Source: Desulfobacterales bacterium | GTDB taxonomy: Bacteria; Desulfobacterota; Desulfobacteria; Desulfobacterales; Desulfobacteraceae | Assembly: GCA_022361535.1 (NCBI GenBank) | Contig: JAKSAU010000704.1 | Coordinates: 1-9,650, forward strand | Direction: 5' to 3' | DNA: 9,650 bases | Shown: positions 8,901 to 9,650 of the stretch, piece after piece | Position numbering within the stretch: the stretch's first letter is position 1 | Layout: each line of letters opens with the position of its first letter | Notes under the pieces: model-generated | What the model was told of the DNA's origin: nothing | The model's database searches: none | Seen by the model: the letters and a program-made list of their open reading frames with translations, nothing else | Position numbers and translations under genes: made by a program

Positions 8901-9279
8901 GAACTATATTTAAGGGACGATCCCATTTACGAAGCAGTGTCACAAGCAAATCAATTCGGCGCAAAAGATCTTTATGGCTGCCCAATGTGATATGAGGGGG
9001 GGCGACTCCTGGCTGCGAGCCATGATCCAAGTGACCAAAACCTTTTGATAAAAGGTCAAAAAGGACACCGTGATCTGAAGCAGCAGGAGTAAGATGAAAC
9101 CATAAGGTTTTTGCATCCTGCCTTGAAAGATAGTCTGCCACAAGTGTTGATTTACCTTGTGCGGCCTGGCCTGTGACCAACACAATTCTGCAATGAGCCC
9201 TGGCTCTGAACAAATCAAAAAGTCGTGGACGATTTAGTACATCCGGAAGTTCAGGTATGTCAAAACCGGCTTGACTCAA
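5998..9279 (-). CDS. Large STAND-ATPase transcriptional regulator with C-terminal winged helix and BTAD
   Basis: 1093 residues. The N-terminal MalT-like STAND ATPase has Walker A GQAAQGKST (37-45), Walker B LNIVLDDLETID (123-134, Asp128/129) and a following strand-Arg segment IRFFLLSRKAP. Residues ~340-830 are helix-rich, TPR-like repeats that usually sense a ligand or partner. From ~840 comes an OmpR-type winged helix (FGAFRVKINGR to NFKINLHRLRKALEP, wing ending GRVSLD), and ~945-1090 is a bacterial transcriptional activator domain (BTAD). Classical AfsR/SARP regulators have winged helix-BTAD first and ATPase-TPR after; here the order is reversed, as in MalT but with a different effector. 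The start is TTG at 9279: a stop codon closes the frame 15 bases upstream, no ATG or GTG lies between, and GAGGAG sits 8 bases before it. It overlaps the STAS gene by 4 bp. Probably an ATP- and signal-dependent activator; its targets cannot be seen. Confidence 0.9.
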   Translation of the reverse strand: MSQAGFDIPELPDVLNRPRLFDLFRARAHCRIVLVTGQAAQGKSTLVADYLSRQDAKTLWFHLTPAASDHGVLFDLLSKGFGHLDHGSQPGVAPPHITLGSHKDLLRRIDLLVTLLRKWDRPLNIVLDDLETIDSQGTAFDFIEHLISESPGPIRFFLLSRKAPKLNLTRFRMEKQLLCLENTDLAFTREETLAFFQQLGADFGELDVREIEKIISVTEGWAGGLVLVSESVRLSRGIEQLPERLTSEAFSYFSDEIYLRQPEQIRSFLMTSALFDELDTRILSSFFKDIEPRDVLDRLEKRNLFIQKIKPDSKWPVFKYNNLFRDFLRSDLENTVGKENILSLNRRAGMIYWENKIHDKAVSFLIAGQDYRQVADIIRIKGAGDLISGRSDQLAEWISALPKEISQSDPWLVFFSTAARRIKGGRENISAFQNALKTFSEQEDIRGMLLCIAYLIEAAVFIRQPSRVILRWIDEGEALLERLKGMHRYTWARTLLWQQIGLGYIAGNGDIPKGISACRNALLLARRIENQDLMLNASTILTLGFVQSGDFANARDMLGKISTYTGEGQYPEYRALKNITNIDFAIKKGDLDLASQLLSQTETDIEKFGLIFLYPGFVEAQAALFTSLGQFNQAVQAADHLSDFSILEGNEFYMGISHRIKSLVSLYQEDYPNAVESANLAIEGFGRTKRGNIHLNIARQIKGISLFQIGELEKAHNILEPVLIYFDKIGSDLSFCETAFVLCLIKPDQELLLTAFNKAKENQYLRFPLLNNKILGKAFVLAGLANEMTEPLVAYYKTIQTQSLSDAVDDEVLAILDAAKKKERSGLTEKLFPLYRISRPTLFIQTFGAFRVKINGRSLDPSVFGGGKPVLLLKAIVLKGGKDIPKEVLIDTLWPDASVAAGEKNFKINLHRLRKALEPNYIKSFGYLFISQKSGRVSLDSDLVSLDTQLFEDLAGQGVRYMESGQFEQSLLCFSKAIEFYHGDYFGDDPYLEWGRSHRDYYRQKCIEVLEKIAGLHRSLDNWQDAIDTWMKILSFDPCSEKAFRKLMTLYYEAGMKTEALRLFDRCKDILRTELDAEPEALTIEIYNKVKGR

Positions 9280-9293
9280 ATTCCCGGCTCCTC
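9276..9293 (-). promoter_or_regulatory. Ribosome binding site and TTGA stop/start overlap coupling STAS gene and regulator
   Basis: Read on the minus strand, GAGGAG (9293-9288) is followed by 8 bases and then TTGA, in which TTG (9279-9277) starts the regulator and TGA (9278-9276) ends the STAS gene. The strong Shine-Dalgarno sequence combined with a weak TTG start and a 4-base overlap is the usual layout for translational coupling. It fixes the regulator's start, because the regulator frame is closed by a stop just upstream. Confidence 0.8.
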
Positions 9294-9650
9294 ATCTTTG
9301 CCCGGAATCAGTTGAGCCATTTTGTGGATGCCAACCATTTCAAAAAACCGAATATAATTAAAAGACAGGCCAGTTAACCGGACATGCCCTCCTTTTTCAT
9401 CCACAGTTTGCAAAAATTGTGTAAGTTTCAGCACCCCTGCACGGTCAATGGAAAAGTCCGGATGAAACCGGAACTCAATGGTGTTACTGTTTGATATGAC
9501 TTCTGCTGCCTGTAATTCAGAGCCGCCCCAGTCACCCGACAGGCGTCCTTCAACGTTGAAGATTGTTTTATCGTTTTCCCTTTCTACTTTGAAGTGGAAT
9601 TCAGGCTCTTCTGATCTTGATGCCCTTTTTTCCGCCCGGACAAGAGCTGC
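9276..9650 (-). CDS. STAS-domain protein (anti-sigma-antagonist-like), 5' end outside the window
   Basis: 124 residues are readable to the TGA at 9278-9276. The frame is open to the window edge, and the first ATG codes for a Met inside the domain (FFEMVGIHKM), so the true start is outside. After a charged lead (RAEKRASRSEEPE) come strand FNVEGRLSGDWG (~31-42), IEFRFHPDFSIDRAGVLKL (~58-76), a helix, then HVRLTGLSFNYIRFFEMVG (~89-107). This strand-helix pattern is that of STAS domains (SpoIIAA, RsbV, MlaB). The position matching the phosphorylated serine of SpoIIAA (DSSG) reads DRAG (69-72), so serine-phosphorylation control looks lost. Overlap with the regulator gene suggests the two proteins act together, for example with the STAS protein modulating the STAND regulator (inference). 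It could also be the C-terminal domain of a larger protein. Confidence 0.75.
   Translation of the reverse strand, partial: AALVRAEKRASRSEEPEFHFKVERENDKTIFNVEGRLSGDWGGSELQAAEVISNSNTIEFRFHPDFSIDRAGVLKLTQFLQTVDEKGGHVRLTGLSFNYIRFFEMVGIHKMAQLIPGKDEEPGI

Noticed and set aside
8940..9218. 92-codon minus-strand frame overlapping the regulator N-terminus
   Set aside because: It runs out of frame through the Walker A/B region of the regulator, whose own frame is clearly coding.

Overview
The window looks like chromosomal DNA of a strictly anaerobic, formate-metabolising Gram-negative bacterium. The best guess is a sulfate-reducing Desulfobacterota member of the Desulfobacteraceae type. The basis is the two-subunit formate dehydrogenase whose small subunit has 12 cysteines and no membrane anchor, as in Desulfovibrio-type periplasmic FdhAB, together with an adjacent fdhE. 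The large regulator of the STAND-ATPase/BTAD kind is also in keeping with that group. The taxonomic call is inference from protein character, since no rRNA or tRNA lies in the window.

Plus strand, 1-5092: a tight gene series transcribed left to right. It begins inside the catalytic subunit of formate dehydrogenase (fdhA, 5' end cut off by the window edge), then fdhB (12 bp gap) and fdhE (60 bp gap holding a perfect 11-bp GC-rich hairpin). Next come a secreted thioredoxin-like protein with a CPIC active site (15 bp gap) and a secreted single-cysteine peroxiredoxin (26 bp gap). FdhAB oxidises formate (or reduces CO2), most likely in the periplasm. FdhE is the cytoplasmic maturation or quality-control factor. 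The last two proteins carry signal peptides, so they would share the periplasm with FdhAB; a role in thiol or peroxide protection of the enzyme is my inference.

Convergent junction, 5093-5162: a short AT-rich spacer with a duplicated 11-bp word and no convincing terminator.

Minus strand, 9650-5163: reading right to left, the C-terminal part of a STAS-domain protein (cut off by the right window edge) overlaps by 4 bp, as TTGA, a TTG-started 1093-residue regulator. That regulator has an N-terminal STAND/MalT-like ATPase, a long helical-repeat middle and a C-terminal OmpR-type winged helix plus BTAD. After 139 bp follows a DUF374-type lysophospholipid acyltransferase. The STAS protein and regulator look like one translationally coupled signalling module; its target genes cannot be read from this window.

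No mobile element, CRISPR array, tRNA or rRNA was seen, and there is no gene-free stretch longer than 300 bases. The most interesting points are the thioredoxin/one-Cys-peroxiredoxin pair appended to the fdh operon and the STAS-STAND-BTAD module with a STAS domain that lacks the usual phosphorylatable serine.
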